Shown: positions 18,351-27,586 of the stretch, in pieces | Position numbering within the stretch: position 1 is the stretch's first letter | Layout: every line of letters starts with the position of its first letter | From: Hyphomonas jannaschiana VP2 | GTDB taxonomy: Bacteria > Pseudomonadota > Alphaproteobacteria > Caulobacterales > Hyphomonadaceae | Assembly (NCBI RefSeq): GCF_000685215.1 | Contig: NZ_ARYJ01000005.1 | Span: 1-64,000 of the forward strand | Reading direction: 5' to 3' | DNA: 64,000 nucleotides | Made by a program: the position numbers and the translations under genes | The notes under the pieces: generated by a model | The model's database searches: none | What the model was told of the DNA's origin: nothing | What the model saw: only the letters and a program-made list of their open reading frames with translations

Positions 18351-18692
18351 TCAGTCTCCCGTGCCCGGATTTGCGCTGAAGTATTTCTCAAGCTTACCGG
18401 TTTCCTGCGCAAACTCTTCGCGATCGGCCGGCGGCTCTTTCATTCGCGTGATGTTTGGCCATGACTTCGAATACTCGGAGTTCAGCTTCAGCCACTTGCC
18501 GTCCGGATCATCCTCCGTGTCGGGCTTGATGGCCTCAACCGGGCATTCGGGTTCGCACACGCCGCAGTCGATACACTCTTCCGGGTGAATGACGAGCATG
18601 TTCTCGCCTTCATAGAAGCAATCGACCGGGCAAACCTCGACGCAATCCATGTATTTGCAGCGGATACAGGCGTCGACAACGATATAAGTCAT
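18351..18692 (-). CDS. fdxA: Seven-iron ferredoxin FdxA
   Basis: Electron carrier with one 3Fe-4S and one 4Fe-4S cluster. The 113-residue protein has the first cysteine set [14 protein letters not shown] (9-22), the second [12 protein letters not shown] (about 40-51), and the long C-terminal extension typical of FdxA ([16 protein letters not shown]). The start ATG at 18692 begins [10 protein letters not shown] as in homologues. It lies between the TerB-like gene and carD, as in related genomes. Confidence 0.96.
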   Translation of the reverse strand: MTYIVVDACIRCKYMDCVEVCPVDCFYEGENMLVIHPEECIDCGVCEPECPVEAIKPDTEDDPDGKWLKLNSEYSKSWPNITRMKEPPADREEFAQETGKLEKYFSANPGTGD

Positions 18693-18785
18693 GGGCGGGA
18701 GGCCTCTTCAGAGGATTTTTGCAGGGGCGAAATGGCGCGCCCGGGCGGCCCTGTCAATGCGGCGTCCTGCACGGTGTGTTTAGCT

Positions 18786-19223
18786 TTACGCAGTGCGGCG
18801 GGCTTCTGCGCGCTGGCGGGCCCCAGCGCGGGCCACATCGTCGACATAGAGGAGCGAGGCGACATGACGGATGAAGGCGTCTTCCTCATCCGAGCGTTCG
18901 CCGTCCGAGAGGGCCACCCGGTACAGCCCCTCAACCACAGATACCCTTGATTCCATGGGAAGTTTCTTCACATGGCGGGTAAAGCTGTAGGAATCGACCG
19001 CCTCTTCGGCGAGGGTTTCGCCTTCTGCAATCAGTTCATCCACCGTCGCGGCATCGAGGTTGAACGCATCGAGCAGGATTTCCGCGATCATGTCGCTTTC
19101 AATGTTCACATATACGCCATCGACCAGCGCGGCCTCCACCAGAAGGGCGGCGGCAGCGAGGTGCGGGTCCATGTCCCGCTGGGCGGGCGTCCGGGCCCCG
19201 AAAAGGTTTCTGAGGATGTTCAT
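18786..19223 (-). CDS. TerB-family protein
   Basis: The 145-residue all-helical protein matches the TerB-like domain: LAAAALLVEAALVDGVY (about 22-38), an acidic helix, and LYRVALSDGERSDEEDAFI (about 100-118). Acidic residues in these helices may bind metal. No other tellurite-resistance genes accompany it, so it is more likely a housekeeping adaptor than a resistance determinant. Its ATG overlaps the stop of the S4 gene (ATGA), implying coupled translation. Confidence 0.85.
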   Translation of the reverse strand: MNILRNLFGARTPAQRDMDPHLAAAALLVEAALVDGVYVNIESDMIAEILLDAFNLDAATVDELIAEGETLAEEAVDSYSFTRHVKKLPMESRVSVVEGLYRVALSDGERSDEEDAFIRHVASLLYVDDVARAGARQRAEARRTA

Positions 19224-19504
19224 TCGGCTCCGCCTTCCAGCAATGTGTAGAGGGCCTGGGCTTCAGCGGGCGGCCCGCGGCGGGTGCCGAGCTCCAGGAT
19301 CTCAACGCTCGTTATATGCCCCCCGCGCACGAGGGTTACAACATCACCCGGTGTGATCCCCTGGCCGGGCTTGTCGACCCGGCGGGTCTGACCGTTGTGA
19401 GACAGGCGCACCCCGCGCCCGCGTACATGGCTGGCGGCCAGTGACCTCGTCTTGAAAAAGCGCGCCCGCCAGAGCCAGACATCGAGGCGCAGCGTGTCGG
19501 CCAT
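19220..19504 (-). CDS. S4-domain RNA-binding protein (HslR-like)
   Basis: The 94-residue protein has an S4 domain at its N-terminus (LRLDVWLWRARFFKTRSLAA, then VRGRGVRLSHNGQTRR). Family members such as E. coli Hsp15 bind stalled large ribosomal subunits carrying nascent chains. It begins nine bases after the helicase gene, so both are likely co-expressed and may act on the same RNA substrates. Confidence 0.9.
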   Translation of the reverse strand: MADTLRLDVWLWRARFFKTRSLAASHVRGRGVRLSHNGQTRRVDKPGQGITPGDVVTLVRGGHITSVEILELGTRRGPPAEAQALYTLLEGGAE

Positions 19505-19513
19505 TCAGCGGGC

Positions 19514-22264
19514 TCAGCGGAACGGTGTGTAGGTGAAGCCGCTCTCGGTGCCAGCGCCAGCCCTGGCCCCTGTGTCAGGCTTCGGACCGCCCTTCTTCTT
19601 CGGCTTGCGCTTCTTTTTCGGCGGCGGTTCGGGCGGCAGGAGCGCAGCCAGAGCGGCGAACGGGCTGTTCGGGTCGGGCTGACGCTGGCGGCTCTGGTGT
19701 CCGCCGCCGCGTTGCTGGCTATCCCGGCGCGGACCGCCTTTTCCGCCGCCACGATTGTCAGCGCTGTTGCCGCCTCTTTTGTCCGGGCGTTTACCCTGTC
19801 CTTGCCCGCCATCACGGCGGGGCGGGCGTCCGGCGCTCTCGTCCGGGCGGGACCGGGCGCTGTAGCGCCACAGGGTGACCGCGCCGGTTTCCTTGTCCTT
19901 TTCGGCCGGCGCCAGGCCAAAGCCTTTCAGCACGGCCGGCCAGTCATCTGCCGGGCACGACACAACGGACGCAAGATCGATCGGCACGGCGAAGGCGCTC
20001 TTTCCCGCTTCGCGGCGGCGCTTGGAGAGTTCCCAGCCAAGGCGTTCGGCCAGATCGGCCCGCACGGCACGTTTGCCGAAGCGGAGATAGCCATTGGCAG
20101 CGAGCGCCTCTTCCGGCCAGGTGCCGTCGAGCGGGAACGAGCCCGCCCCTTCCGGCGCGAGCGGAAAGGCTTCGCCTGCAAAGACGGCGCGCAGGATGGC
20201 GATCATGCGCTGGGCCGCCGGTTTCTGCGCATCCGGCACATGCGCGGCCACACGGCCGGCGCGGATGCCGATACCCTTCAGGGCTTCACGCTGTTCCGGT
20301 GTCAGGCGGACAGACTGGTCGTCACTCCGAAGATCCACCGCCGCGCCACTTTCCAGCACGCGGAAAGCAAGACCGCGCGGCAAGCCGTCCAGCGCCTCGC
20401 CGGATTTCTCTTCCGAAAGCTTCCAATGGACCGGCAGGACACGCGCGAGTTCCGCGCGCAGCCATTCCTCGATCCGGGCACGGGCCGGTTCACGGTCATG
20501 CGGTTCGGTCTCGGTTGCGCCAATGAGGTCGACACGCGGCGACATCCAGCTGGCGCCTTTCAACAGCCGCGCAACCGGCGCGCCGCCATGTTCGATCGAG
20601 CCATCATCGGCCAGCGTGAAGGCATCCGACGGCGCCCCGGCAATCTCGGCGAGACGTTTCAGCAGCATCGGGCGGATGGCGGCAGCGGCCGCGCCGCGCA
20701 CAGCCTTGCCTTCCAGGGTTCGGGAATCCAGGACCGGTTCAAAGGTCAGGCCTTTCAGGCGTCCGACGATGTGGCCTTCGACGGTCACGTCGCCTTCCGG
20801 CGTCAGGTCAGTCACGAGTGCATCTTCCTTTTTCAGGCTGGCCAGCAGCGCTGTTGTTCTTCGGTCCACGAATCTTGCTGTCAGCGCCTCATGCAGCGCG
20901 TCCGACAAGGCGTCTTCTATCGTGCGGGTCTTTTCCTGCCAATAAGCAGGGTCTTCCAACCAGTCGGGGCGGTTGGCCGCATACGTCCATGTGCGGATGC
21001 TGGCAAGGCGTTGCTGCAATTTTGCGATGTCGCCTGCAGTGGATGAAAGATCGTCGAGGCGGCGCTCCATGCCGGCATTGGAGAGGCGTGCATCCGGGTC
21101 CATCAGCGTTTCGGCAAGGCCGAGCACAAGCCGGCCATGGCCTTCCGGGCCGAGCTTGCGGAAGTCCGGCAGGCGGGCAAGGTCCCACAACCTGCGCACT
21201 TTCCGGGCCCCGGAGATATTCGGCCCGATATGGCCGTCCTCGCTCATCCGGCGCAGCACCCATTCATCCAGCGCATGCGGTGTATGGATCAGAACCGGAT
21301 TGCCGGACGGTTTTTCAAGGCTGCGGATCAGCGTTTTCAGCGACGAGAAATCGAGATCGGAATTGCGCCACTGGATCGCATCCACGGGGTCGAACCGGTG
21401 CGCCTCGATGGCGCGCCACTGTTCTTCCTCAAAGGGCGGGCAGTCGGCCGTCTCGCCAAACTCACCATCCTGCCGGAAGCGCCCGGCCCGTCCGGCGATC
21501 TGTCCGCACTCGGCGGTGGTCAACGGACGGTGACGGCGGCCATCGAATTTCGAGCGGGACGCAAAGACCACCCGGTCGACATCGAGGTTCAGGCCCATGC
21601 CGATCGCGTCCGTGGCAACGATGTAATCGACCTCGCCGGACTGGAACATCTCCACCTGCGCATTGCGTGTGCGCGGGCTGAGCGCGCCCATCACCACGGC
21701 CGCCCCGCCCTTCTGCCGGCGCAGCAATTCCCCGATGGCGTACACTTCCTCTGCGCTGAAGCCGACAATGGCGGTGCGCTTCGGCAGCTTGGTGATCTTG
21801 GTATGGCCGATATAGCGGAGCTCGGAGAAGCGCTCACGCGGCTCGGTCCCGGCGCCGAGCTTCAGCTCTCCCAGAATGCCGCGCATCGTGTCGGACCCGA
21901 GCAGCAGCGTCTCGTGATTGCCACGCAGGTTCAGGATGCGGTCGGTAAAGATGTGGCCGCGATCCTCGTCCTGGGCGAGCTGGATTTCGTCGATGGCCAC
22001 AAAGTCGGTGCGCAGCTCCACCGGCATCGCCTCCACGGTGCAGATGAAGTAGCGCGCCGTGGGCGGAACAATGCGTTCTTCCCCGGTGATCAGCGCGGCG
22101 GACGCTTCGCCTTTGCGCTCCACCACGCGGTCATACACTTCCCGCGCCAGCAGGCGCAGCGGCAGGCCGATCATGCCCGTGCCGAAACCGGTCATCCGTT
22201 CAATCGCGTAATGCGTCTTGCCGGTATTGGTGGGGCCCAGAATGGCCTTCAGGGAGGAAGTCAT
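19514..22264 (-). CDS. SUV3-like DEAD/DEAH-box RNA helicase
   Basis: The 916-residue protein has Walker A GPTNTGKT at about 10-17, a DEIQ Walker B in AIDEIQLAQDEDRG, and ATDAIGMGLN plus QIAGRAGRF in the second RecA domain. These are hallmarks of the mitochondrial SUV3 family and its alphaproteobacterial relatives. The last roughly 110 residues are low-complexity Arg/Gly and Lys-rich, probably disordered and RNA-binding. Start 22264 is the ATG closest to the family N-terminus; an ATG at 22315 with AAGGC upstream is an alternative. A role in RNA decay or ribosome maintenance is inferred. Confidence 0.9.
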   Translation of the reverse strand: MTSSLKAILGPTNTGKTHYAIERMTGFGTGMIGLPLRLLAREVYDRVVERKGEASAALITGEERIVPPTARYFICTVEAMPVELRTDFVAIDEIQLAQDEDRGHIFTDRILNLRGNHETLLLGSDTMRGILGELKLGAGTEPRERFSELRYIGHTKITKLPKRTAIVGFSAEEVYAIGELLRRQKGGAAVVMGALSPRTRNAQVEMFQSGEVDYIVATDAIGMGLNLDVDRVVFASRSKFDGRRHRPLTTAECGQIAGRAGRFRQDGEFGETADCPPFEEEQWRAIEAHRFDPVDAIQWRNSDLDFSSLKTLIRSLEKPSGNPVLIHTPHALDEWVLRRMSEDGHIGPNISGARKVRRLWDLARLPDFRKLGPEGHGRLVLGLAETLMDPDARLSNAGMERRLDDLSSTAGDIAKLQQRLASIRTWTYAANRPDWLEDPAYWQEKTRTIEDALSDALHEALTARFVDRRTTALLASLKKEDALVTDLTPEGDVTVEGHIVGRLKGLTFEPVLDSRTLEGKAVRGAAAAAIRPMLLKRLAEIAGAPSDAFTLADDGSIEHGGAPVARLLKGASWMSPRVDLIGATETEPHDREPARARIEEWLRAELARVLPVHWKLSEEKSGEALDGLPRGLAFRVLESGAAVDLRSDDQSVRLTPEQREALKGIGIRAGRVAAHVPDAQKPAAQRMIAILRAVFAGEAFPLAPEGAGSFPLDGTWPEEALAANGYLRFGKRAVRADLAERLGWELSKRRREAGKSAFAVPIDLASVVSCPADDWPAVLKGFGLAPAEKDKETGAVTLWRYSARSRPDESAGRPPRRDGGQGQGKRPDKRGGNSADNRGGGKGGPRRDSQQRGGGHQSRQRQPDPNSPFAALAALLPPEPPPKKKRKPKKKGGPKPDTGARAGAGTESGFTYTPFR

Positions 22265-22372
22265 GCGCAGCAGGTGCGCAGGAAGGCGGCACGTGTCAAC
22301 ATCCCACTGCCGCATGCCTTGCCACGCATGGCCGCTCTGGCACCGATCCTGCAGTTTCGTCACGCGAACCGT

Positions 22373-22378
22373 AAGAGG
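22373..22378 (+). promoter_or_regulatory. Shine-Dalgarno sequence for the acyltransferase GTG start
   Basis: AAGAGG, seven bases before GTG at 22386, favours that start over an ATG-led frame at 22218 that would run into the divergent helicase gene, and over a later GTG at 22425. Confidence 0.6.
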
Positions 22379-22385
22379 ATGGCAC

Positions 22386-23516
22386 GTGGCGAGCGGCGTA
22401 GTTTACCAGGGGAAAGCAGCACCCGTGCAGCGCTTTTATGTGCTCGACGGGTTTCGCGGCATCGCGGCGCTGATCGTTGTCCTCTACCATTATATCGGAC
22501 CGGAAGATTATCCCTTCCTCGCGAACAGCTACATCGCGCTGGACATGTTCTTCGTCCTGTCCGGCTTTGTGATCTATCATTCCTACGCCCGTCGCCTGCG
22601 CAGCGGCATGAGCGCCGGGACTTATATCAACCAGCGTTTCGCGCGCCTTGCCCCCACCGTGGCCATCGGCGTCCTGTTCGGCGCGGTTGCGACGCTCGCC
22701 TATTACAATTCGACCGGGCAGGAAGTGGACGCGACCCGTTTCGCCCTGGTCCATGCCGGGCACCTCCTCTTCATCCCTGGCCTTGTCGACTATAACGATC
22801 CGGCAACCGGCATTTTCGAGCTCTTCCCGTCGAACGGGCCGCTCTGGTCGATCTTCTTCGAATTCGTCGCCAGTGTCTGCTTCATCTGGTTCGTGCGCAT
22901 GCGCCGCCGGGCGCTCCTGATCGGCAGCCTCGCCTGCTTCATCATCCTGTTTCTCGGCGCCTGCTATGTCACGCTGACCACCGGGCGGCTGCTGACCCCG
23001 GGCGTCGGGTTCGCGCCGGAACACTTCCTGCTGGGCTTCCCGCGCGTCTTCGCCTCTTTCCTGGCCGGCATGCTGATCTATGCCCTGACCCAGGAAGCGC
23101 CGAGATACCTGACACGTCGGCTGCCGGTCAGCCGCGGCCTGCTCCCGGCTTTCGGCATCTATGGCGTCATGCTGGCCATGCTGTTCTTTCCCTTCCACAT
23201 GTCCGGCGTCTATCCCTTCCTCGGCGTTGTCGTGCTCTGCCCGCTGCTGATCACGGTTGGCGCCCGCATCCAGCCGCAGGTGCGCTGGTTCAACTGGATC
23301 TCGGATTATCTGGGGCAGGTGTCATTCCCGCTCTACTGCATCCATGTGCCGGTCTTCCTGCTGGTGAAGACCTACCTGCCCGATGCGCCATGGAAGATTC
23401 AGGTTGTCGTATCGCTCGGCGCAGCGTTCGGGGCTTCGGTCCTGATCCTGGCCCTGATCGAATCCATGCGGGTCCGCCAGAACGTCACCAAGCTGCTGAA
23501 GCCTGTGCTGGGCTAA
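22386..23516 (+). CDS. Acyltransferase 3 family membrane protein
   Basis: Integral membrane O-acyltransferase of the type that acetylates surface polysaccharides. With the GTG start it has 376 residues. The family signature FYVLDGFRGIAALIVVLYHY comes near the N-terminus, then DMFFVLSGFVIYHSYARR. About ten membrane segments follow, ending near residue 365. The GTG at 22425 would remove 13 residues without touching the domain. It is divergent from the helicase and convergent with the phosphoesterase gene. The acceptor is unknown; no glycan gene cluster is adjacent. Confidence 0.88.
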   Translation: MASGVVYQGKAAPVQRFYVLDGFRGIAALIVVLYHYIGPEDYPFLANSYIALDMFFVLSGFVIYHSYARRLRSGMSAGTYINQRFARLAPTVAIGVLFGAVATLAYYNSTGQEVDATRFALVHAGHLLFIPGLVDYNDPATGIFELFPSNGPLWSIFFEFVASVCFIWFVRMRRRALLIGSLACFIILFLGACYVTLTTGRLLTPGVGFAPEHFLLGFPRVFASFLAGMLIYALTQEAPRYLTRRLPVSRGLLPAFGIYGVMLAMLFFPFHMSGVYPFLGVVVLCPLLITVGARIQPQVRWFNWISDYLGQVSFPLYCIHVPVFLLVKTYLPDAPWKIQVVVSLGAAFGASVLILALIESMRVRQNVTKLLKPVLG

Positions 23517-23526
23517 AAGCCGGCGC

Positions 23527-24348
23527 TCAGGCGACGGCGCGGATGCGGGCCTCTTTGGCGACCGGTTCGTCCGCCTTCACAGCATGCGGCTGGAAGTGGA
23601 GCAGTTCCCAGCGGCCGTCATGGTGCTCGACCAGGGCGGAGCAGCTTTCCACCCAGTCGCCGTCATTCATGTAGGTGATGCCATTGATCTCGCGCATCTC
23701 GGCCACGTGAATGTGGCCGCAAATCGCGCCGTCATAGCCCTTGCGGCGGCAATAGTCCGCCACATGGCCCTCGAAATTGTGGATATGGTTCAGCGCCCGC
23801 TTGGTGCGCTTCTTCAGCGCCTGGGACAGTGACCAGTAAGGCATGCCGAGGCGGCGGCGGATCGCGTTCAGCTTCGTGTTGGCCCACAGAAGGAAATTAT
23901 AGGCATGGTCGCCAAGGTGCATGATCCATTTGCGGTCGGCGCGCATCATGCCGTCGAACATGTCACCATGGACAACGAGGTAGCGCTTGCCGTCCTCGCC
24001 TTCATGCAGGGCACGGTTCTTGACGCTGATTTCGCCAAACGCCAGCCGGAACTGGAGGAAGGCCCGCAGGAACTCGTCATGATTGCCGATGATATAGGTC
24101 ACTTCCGTGCCGCGCTTGGCGGCCGTCAGGATACGGCGGATGACATTGGTGTGGGACTGCGGCCAGTACCATTTCTTGCGCATGCGCCAGCCATCGATGA
24201 TGTCGCCGACAAGGTAGAGCTGCTGCGACGTATGCGTTTTCAGGAAGGCGCACAGCGCATCGGCCTGGCACCCGGCACTGCCGAGATGCACATCGGAGAT
24301 GAAAATCGCCTTGTAGTCAGGCTTGGGCTGTTGACGCGGGGAGGGCAT
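23527..24348 (-). CDS. LpxH-like calcineurin-type phosphoesterase
   Basis: The 273-residue protein carries all metallophosphoesterase motifs: ISDVHLG, LVGDIIDGW, IIGNHDE, VVHGDMFD and CGHIHVAEM. It resembles UDP-2,3-diacylglucosamine diphosphatase relatives. Many alphaproteobacteria use the unrelated LpxI for that lipid A step, so the substrate of this protein is uncertain. The N-terminus (MPSPRQQPKPD) is short and polar, with no signal peptide. It is convergent with the acyltransferase gene (10-base gap). Confidence 0.88.
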   Translation of the reverse strand: MPSPRQQPKPDYKAIFISDVHLGSAGCQADALCAFLKTHTSQQLYLVGDIIDGWRMRKKWYWPQSHTNVIRRILTAAKRGTEVTYIIGNHDEFLRAFLQFRLAFGEISVKNRALHEGEDGKRYLVVHGDMFDGMMRADRKWIMHLGDHAYNFLLWANTKLNAIRRRLGMPYWSLSQALKKRTKRALNHIHNFEGHVADYCRRKGYDGAICGHIHVAEMREINGITYMNDGDWVESCSALVEHHDGRWELLHFQPHAVKADEPVAKEARIRAVA

Positions 24349-24432
24349 CCGTTGGCGGATAGCCTGATTTCATAAGGCTTTTGTGACAGTTCGGGTGCGA
24401 ATATGTAACAAATACAGTGGCCTGATGGTTAA

Positions 24433-24996
24433 TCAGCCTTCCAGCTCAACATCCCAGTAGAGATAGTCCATCCACGTCTCATGCAGATGGTTGGGCGGGA
24501 AGCGGCGGCCGGTTTCCTGCAGCTGGTAATTGTTGGGCCGGAAGGGCCGGCGCAGCAAGTGCATATCCGTCTGGTTCAGCAGCTTGTTGCCCTTGCGCAG
24601 ATTACAGGGCGAACAGGCAGCAACGATATTGTCCCAGGTCGTGCGCCCGCCCTTGGAGCGCGGCACCACATGGTCAAACGTCAGCTGGTCATGCGCGCCG
24701 CAATAGGCGCACTGGAAACCGTCGCGCAGGAACACGTTGAAACGGGTAAAGGCCGGTGGGCGGTCCTGACGAACGAAATCGCGCAGGGCGATGACGCTCG
24801 GCAGGCGGAATTCCGTGCTCGGAGAGCGGATCACATGGTCGTATTCTGCAATAATATCGACACGATCGAGGAAAACCGCCTTCACGACTTCCTGCCAGGG
24901 CCACAGCGATAGCGGATAATAGGAAAGCGGCCTGTAATCGGCATTCAGAACCAGTGCGGGCCGCCCGTGCGGCGGCGCCGAAAGTATCTCAGCCAT
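24433..24996 (-). CDS. HNH endonuclease-domain protein
   Basis: The 187-residue protein has an N-terminal region LVLNADYRPLSYYPLSLWPW and a central HNH/zinc module. In that module CAYC, FDHVVPRSKGG, WDNIVAACSPCN and the final KGNK show paired CxxC and the HNH residues. This type is conserved as a stand-alone chromosomal gene in many alphaproteobacteria and is not linked to restriction or phage genes here. Its biological role is not established. The 141 bases upstream (24997-25137) hold only its promoter region. Confidence 0.9.
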   Translation of the reverse strand: MAEILSAPPHGRPALVLNADYRPLSYYPLSLWPWQEVVKAVFLDRVDIIAEYDHVIRSPSTEFRLPSVIALRDFVRQDRPPAFTRFNVFLRDGFQCAYCGAHDQLTFDHVVPRSKGGRTTWDNIVAACSPCNLRKGNKLLNQTDMHLLRRPFRPNNYQLQETGRRFPPNHLHETWMDYLYWDVELEG

Positions 24997-25137
24997 GGTG
25001 ACCCCCCATGCGACAGAGACTGGAAACCTGTTGATTGAACCGACTGAAAGCGCACGCTCCTCTTCGTTTCGCCCAAACGTCTAGGCGATTCTTATCAAGA
25101 GAATATGACAGGAACCGCGTTTTGCAACGCTTTCCGG

Positions 25138-25779
25138 TCAGGCGGGCGGAATCCCGGCTTTCGCCCGCTCGGCATTCACCCAGCCCCAGAGGAGGTGCGC
25201 CGCAACGCCCCGGTGCGGGCGCCAGCGCTCTGCATGTTCGGTAAACGCCTTGTTTGCCATGCGCATCTCATAGCCGCCAAGCCGCCTGTGCGCCTCCATC
25301 AGGGCGGCATCGCCATGCGGGAAGGCGTCCATCTTCCCGGCGGCGTAGAGGAGGTAAAGGTCCGCCGTCCACGGACCAATCCCCTTCACGGCCAGCAATT
25401 CGGCGCGCGCCTCGCCCACCTCTGCCGCCTGCACACGGGAGAGGTCCAGCGCGCCATCCGCGATCGCCGCCGCGATCGTATTCATGTGGGACAGTTTCGG
25501 CCGGGAGAGCCCGCAGGCGCGCAGCGCGTCCTGATCGCAGGTGAGGACGCGCTCGGGCGTCACCTCTCCCAGAAAATCCGTCACCCGGCCCCAGATCGCA
25601 TCTGCCGCGCGGGTGGAGACGAGCTGGTAGACCACCGTCCGCGCGAGCAATTCATAGCTCGCATCATGCGTCCGCCAGTCCGGGACGCCGACAATATCGT
25701 AGGCGCGGCCGAGCGCCGGGTCGATGTCTGACAAAGCCTCGCAGGCGGCCTTGATGGCTTTCCGGGATGGCGCAGTCAC
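25138..25779 (-). CDS. DNA-3-methyladenine glycosylase, AlkA/HhH-GPD type
   Basis: Base-excision repair enzyme removing alkylated bases. The 213-residue protein has the helix-hairpin-helix LLAVKGIGPWTADLYLLY (about 149-166) followed by FPHGDAALMEA with the catalytic Asp. The N-terminal extra domain of E. coli AlkA is absent, giving the compact form common in alphaproteobacteria. The start is GTG at 25779, overlapping the DUF2125 stop as GTGA, so it is probably the last gene of the ftsEX-linked transcript. Confidence 0.92.
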   Translation of the reverse strand: MTAPSRKAIKAACEALSDIDPALGRAYDIVGVPDWRTHDASYELLARTVVYQLVSTRAADAIWGRVTDFLGEVTPERVLTCDQDALRACGLSRPKLSHMNTIAAAIADGALDLSRVQAAEVGEARAELLAVKGIGPWTADLYLLYAAGKMDAFPHGDAALMEAHRRLGGYEMRMANKAFTEHAERWRPHRGVAAHLLWGWVNAERAKAGIPPA

Positions 25780-26798
25780 GACCGGTTGCCGGGCAGCTTG
25801 CCCAGCGGCACAGGCCCGACAAACACCGTGTCATCAATCACCGGCAGCGTCAGGAAGCCGCCATCGCGCGAGGCTGGCGCCAGCGTGCCGAAGACGATCT
25901 GCTCCTGCTGGCTCCAGTGACCGCTGTCGATCATGGCCTGTTTCAGGTCATCGGCATTTTCGATCCGCACCTTGAACGCCCCGTTGGAGCGGCCATTCGC
26001 CAGTGTCAAATTCGCCTGTGCGCCAAGGTCCAGCGGCCCCCAGTCCAGCAGCAGCTGAGCGACTTCCACTTCGCCGCCATCATCCAGAAGCGCTGGCCAG
26101 ACACCGCCCACCTGGCGCCCTGCCGCTTCATAGGCCGGGAAGAAGCCGCGCACTTCCCCGATCAGGCGGGATGGCCCAAGCTCCGTACCCAGATAAGGCG
26201 CAGCGGCAGGCGCGGCATCGAGGGAGAGCTTCTCCCACTGGATTGCCACCATGAGATCATCCGGGCTTTCCGGGCGCGGGGCAAAATTCATCGACAGATT
26301 GGTCAGGTCATAAAGCTGCCCGCCCAGCAGCGCCTGTGCCTCGCCCGACTGGAAGCCGAGCCGGTTCAGCCCTGCCTTGTTCCAGGACAGGCTGAAGGCG
26401 GCCTTGCCGTCGAAATCGATGCTGTTGCGGATGCCATCCGCACCCGTGATGACATGATGGCCCGGCATGCGGCCGATCATGTGAGTGAGGTTCCAGGCCT
26501 GCATCGCGAACTGGACCTTGTCGCCTTCCCAGGACGCCTCCCCCGGCGCGCCGGAATAAGCGGGCGTATCGAACGTCAGTTCGAAGCGGAACGGGTATCC
26601 GCCCATTTCCCGGCTGGCATAGGTGAACGCGGCGCCCCTGGCCTCCTGGTCGGCGATCCATTCGTCGACAGCCTGATCGATCCGGCTGCTTGCCAGGTGC
26701 CACCAGGCCGACCAGCCACCGATGGCCAGCAGGAGCAGGACAAAAGGCAGGAACAGGCCGAGGCGCGACCGTTTCTTCGGTGTGGAGGCAGATGCCAT
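25776..26798 (-). CDS. DUF2125 domain protein
   Basis: The 340-residue protein has a basic N-terminus and one membrane anchor (about 14-34, LGLFLPFVLLLLAIGGW). A large beta-rich domain facing the periplasm follows, matching DUF2125 (ASREMGGYPFRFELTFDTP). Function is unknown; the fold resembles AsmA-like or lipid-binding envelope proteins only in outline. It follows plsC with a 13-base gap and overlaps alkA, so it belongs to the ftsE-ftsX-ydcF-plsC transcript. Confidence 0.85.
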   Translation of the reverse strand: MASASTPKKRSRLGLFLPFVLLLLAIGGWSAWWHLASSRIDQAVDEWIADQEARGAAFTYASREMGGYPFRFELTFDTPAYSGAPGEASWEGDKVQFAMQAWNLTHMIGRMPGHHVITGADGIRNSIDFDGKAAFSLSWNKAGLNRLGFQSGEAQALLGGQLYDLTNLSMNFAPRPESPDDLMVAIQWEKLSLDAAPAAAPYLGTELGPSRLIGEVRGFFPAYEAAGRQVGGVWPALLDDGGEVEVAQLLLDWGPLDLGAQANLTLANGRSNGAFKVRIENADDLKQAMIDSGHWSQQEQIVFGTLAPASRDGGFLTLPVIDDTVFVGPVPLGKLPGNRS

Positions 26799-26811
26799 CT
26801 TCGGAATTCCT

Positions 26812-27558
26812 TTATGCGGCCGGCAATTCGCGGCCCTGAACGGCGAGGCCTTCCTTCACCAGCGCATCGGTCGCCGGTTCCAGTTCGCCCTGCAGTCTTG
26901 CCATCATGTCCTTGCGCGGAAGGCCACCCGGTATTGGCGGCAGGATCTGGTAGACGATCTTGCCCGGCCGCCGCATGAAGCCCCGGCCCGGCCAGCAGAG
27001 ACCGGCATTGGTTGCCACCGGCACGATCGGCGCTTCAATCGCCTTGGCCAGCGCAGAGATCCCGGCGGCATGATATTCCGGCGGCGCGCCCGGCGCCTTG
27101 CGGGTGCCTTCCGGGAAGATCACGATCTGGCGGTAATTCTCGGCCCGCTTCTTCGCTTCGCCCACCATGGCCTTCAGCGTTTTCGTCGTGCCCGCCCGGT
27201 CAATCGGGATCATGGCCGCTTTTAGCGCATACCAGCCGAGGAAGGGATACCAGAGCAGTTCCTTCTTCATGATGATGGCGGGGTCGCGCATCACGAGGAA
27301 GGGTATGAAGACGTCATACATGCACTGGTGCTTGCCCGCATAGATCACAGGGCCTTCCGGCATGTGTTCACGTCCGCGGATCTCCGTGCTGATCCCGCAG
27401 ATCAGGCGCAGGCCAAGGCGAATGACGCGCGCATAGGTGCGGATGCCGAAGATCGTCGCCCAGCGCGGCAGAAGGAGGGCTGGCAGGAAGATGATGCCGA
27501 GGATGGCCATCCAGAGATACAGCCAGACCACGAACAGGAGAGAAGTGAAAACTCGCAT
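26812..27558 (-). CDS. plsC: 1-acyl-sn-glycerol-3-phosphate acyltransferase PlsC
   Basis: Makes phosphatidic acid from lysophosphatidic acid at the inner membrane. The 248-residue form has an N-terminal membrane segment (about 6-30), the HX4D motif GKHQCMYD, the EGTR motif FPEGTRKAPG and a P-rich VPVATNAG segment. The ATG at 27558 is chosen; an in-frame TTG at 27576 is possible but no better supported. It follows ydcF by 28 bases. Confidence 0.92.
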   Translation of the reverse strand: MRVFTSLLFVVWLYLWMAILGIIFLPALLLPRWATIFGIRTYARVIRLGLRLICGISTEIRGREHMPEGPVIYAGKHQCMYDVFIPFLVMRDPAIIMKKELLWYPFLGWYALKAAMIPIDRAGTTKTLKAMVGEAKKRAENYRQIVIFPEGTRKAPGAPPEYHAAGISALAKAIEAPIVPVATNAGLCWPGRGFMRRPGKIVYQILPPIPGGLPRKDMMARLQGELEPATDALVKEGLAVQGRELPAA

Positions 27559-27586
27559 GACCGCTGGCTTAGCCAATCGCGCGCGA

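Noticed and set aside
22218-22385. N-terminal extension of the acyltransferase
   Set aside because: It would run into the divergent helicase gene, has no family similarity and lacks a Shine-Dalgarno sequence, unlike the GTG at 22386.
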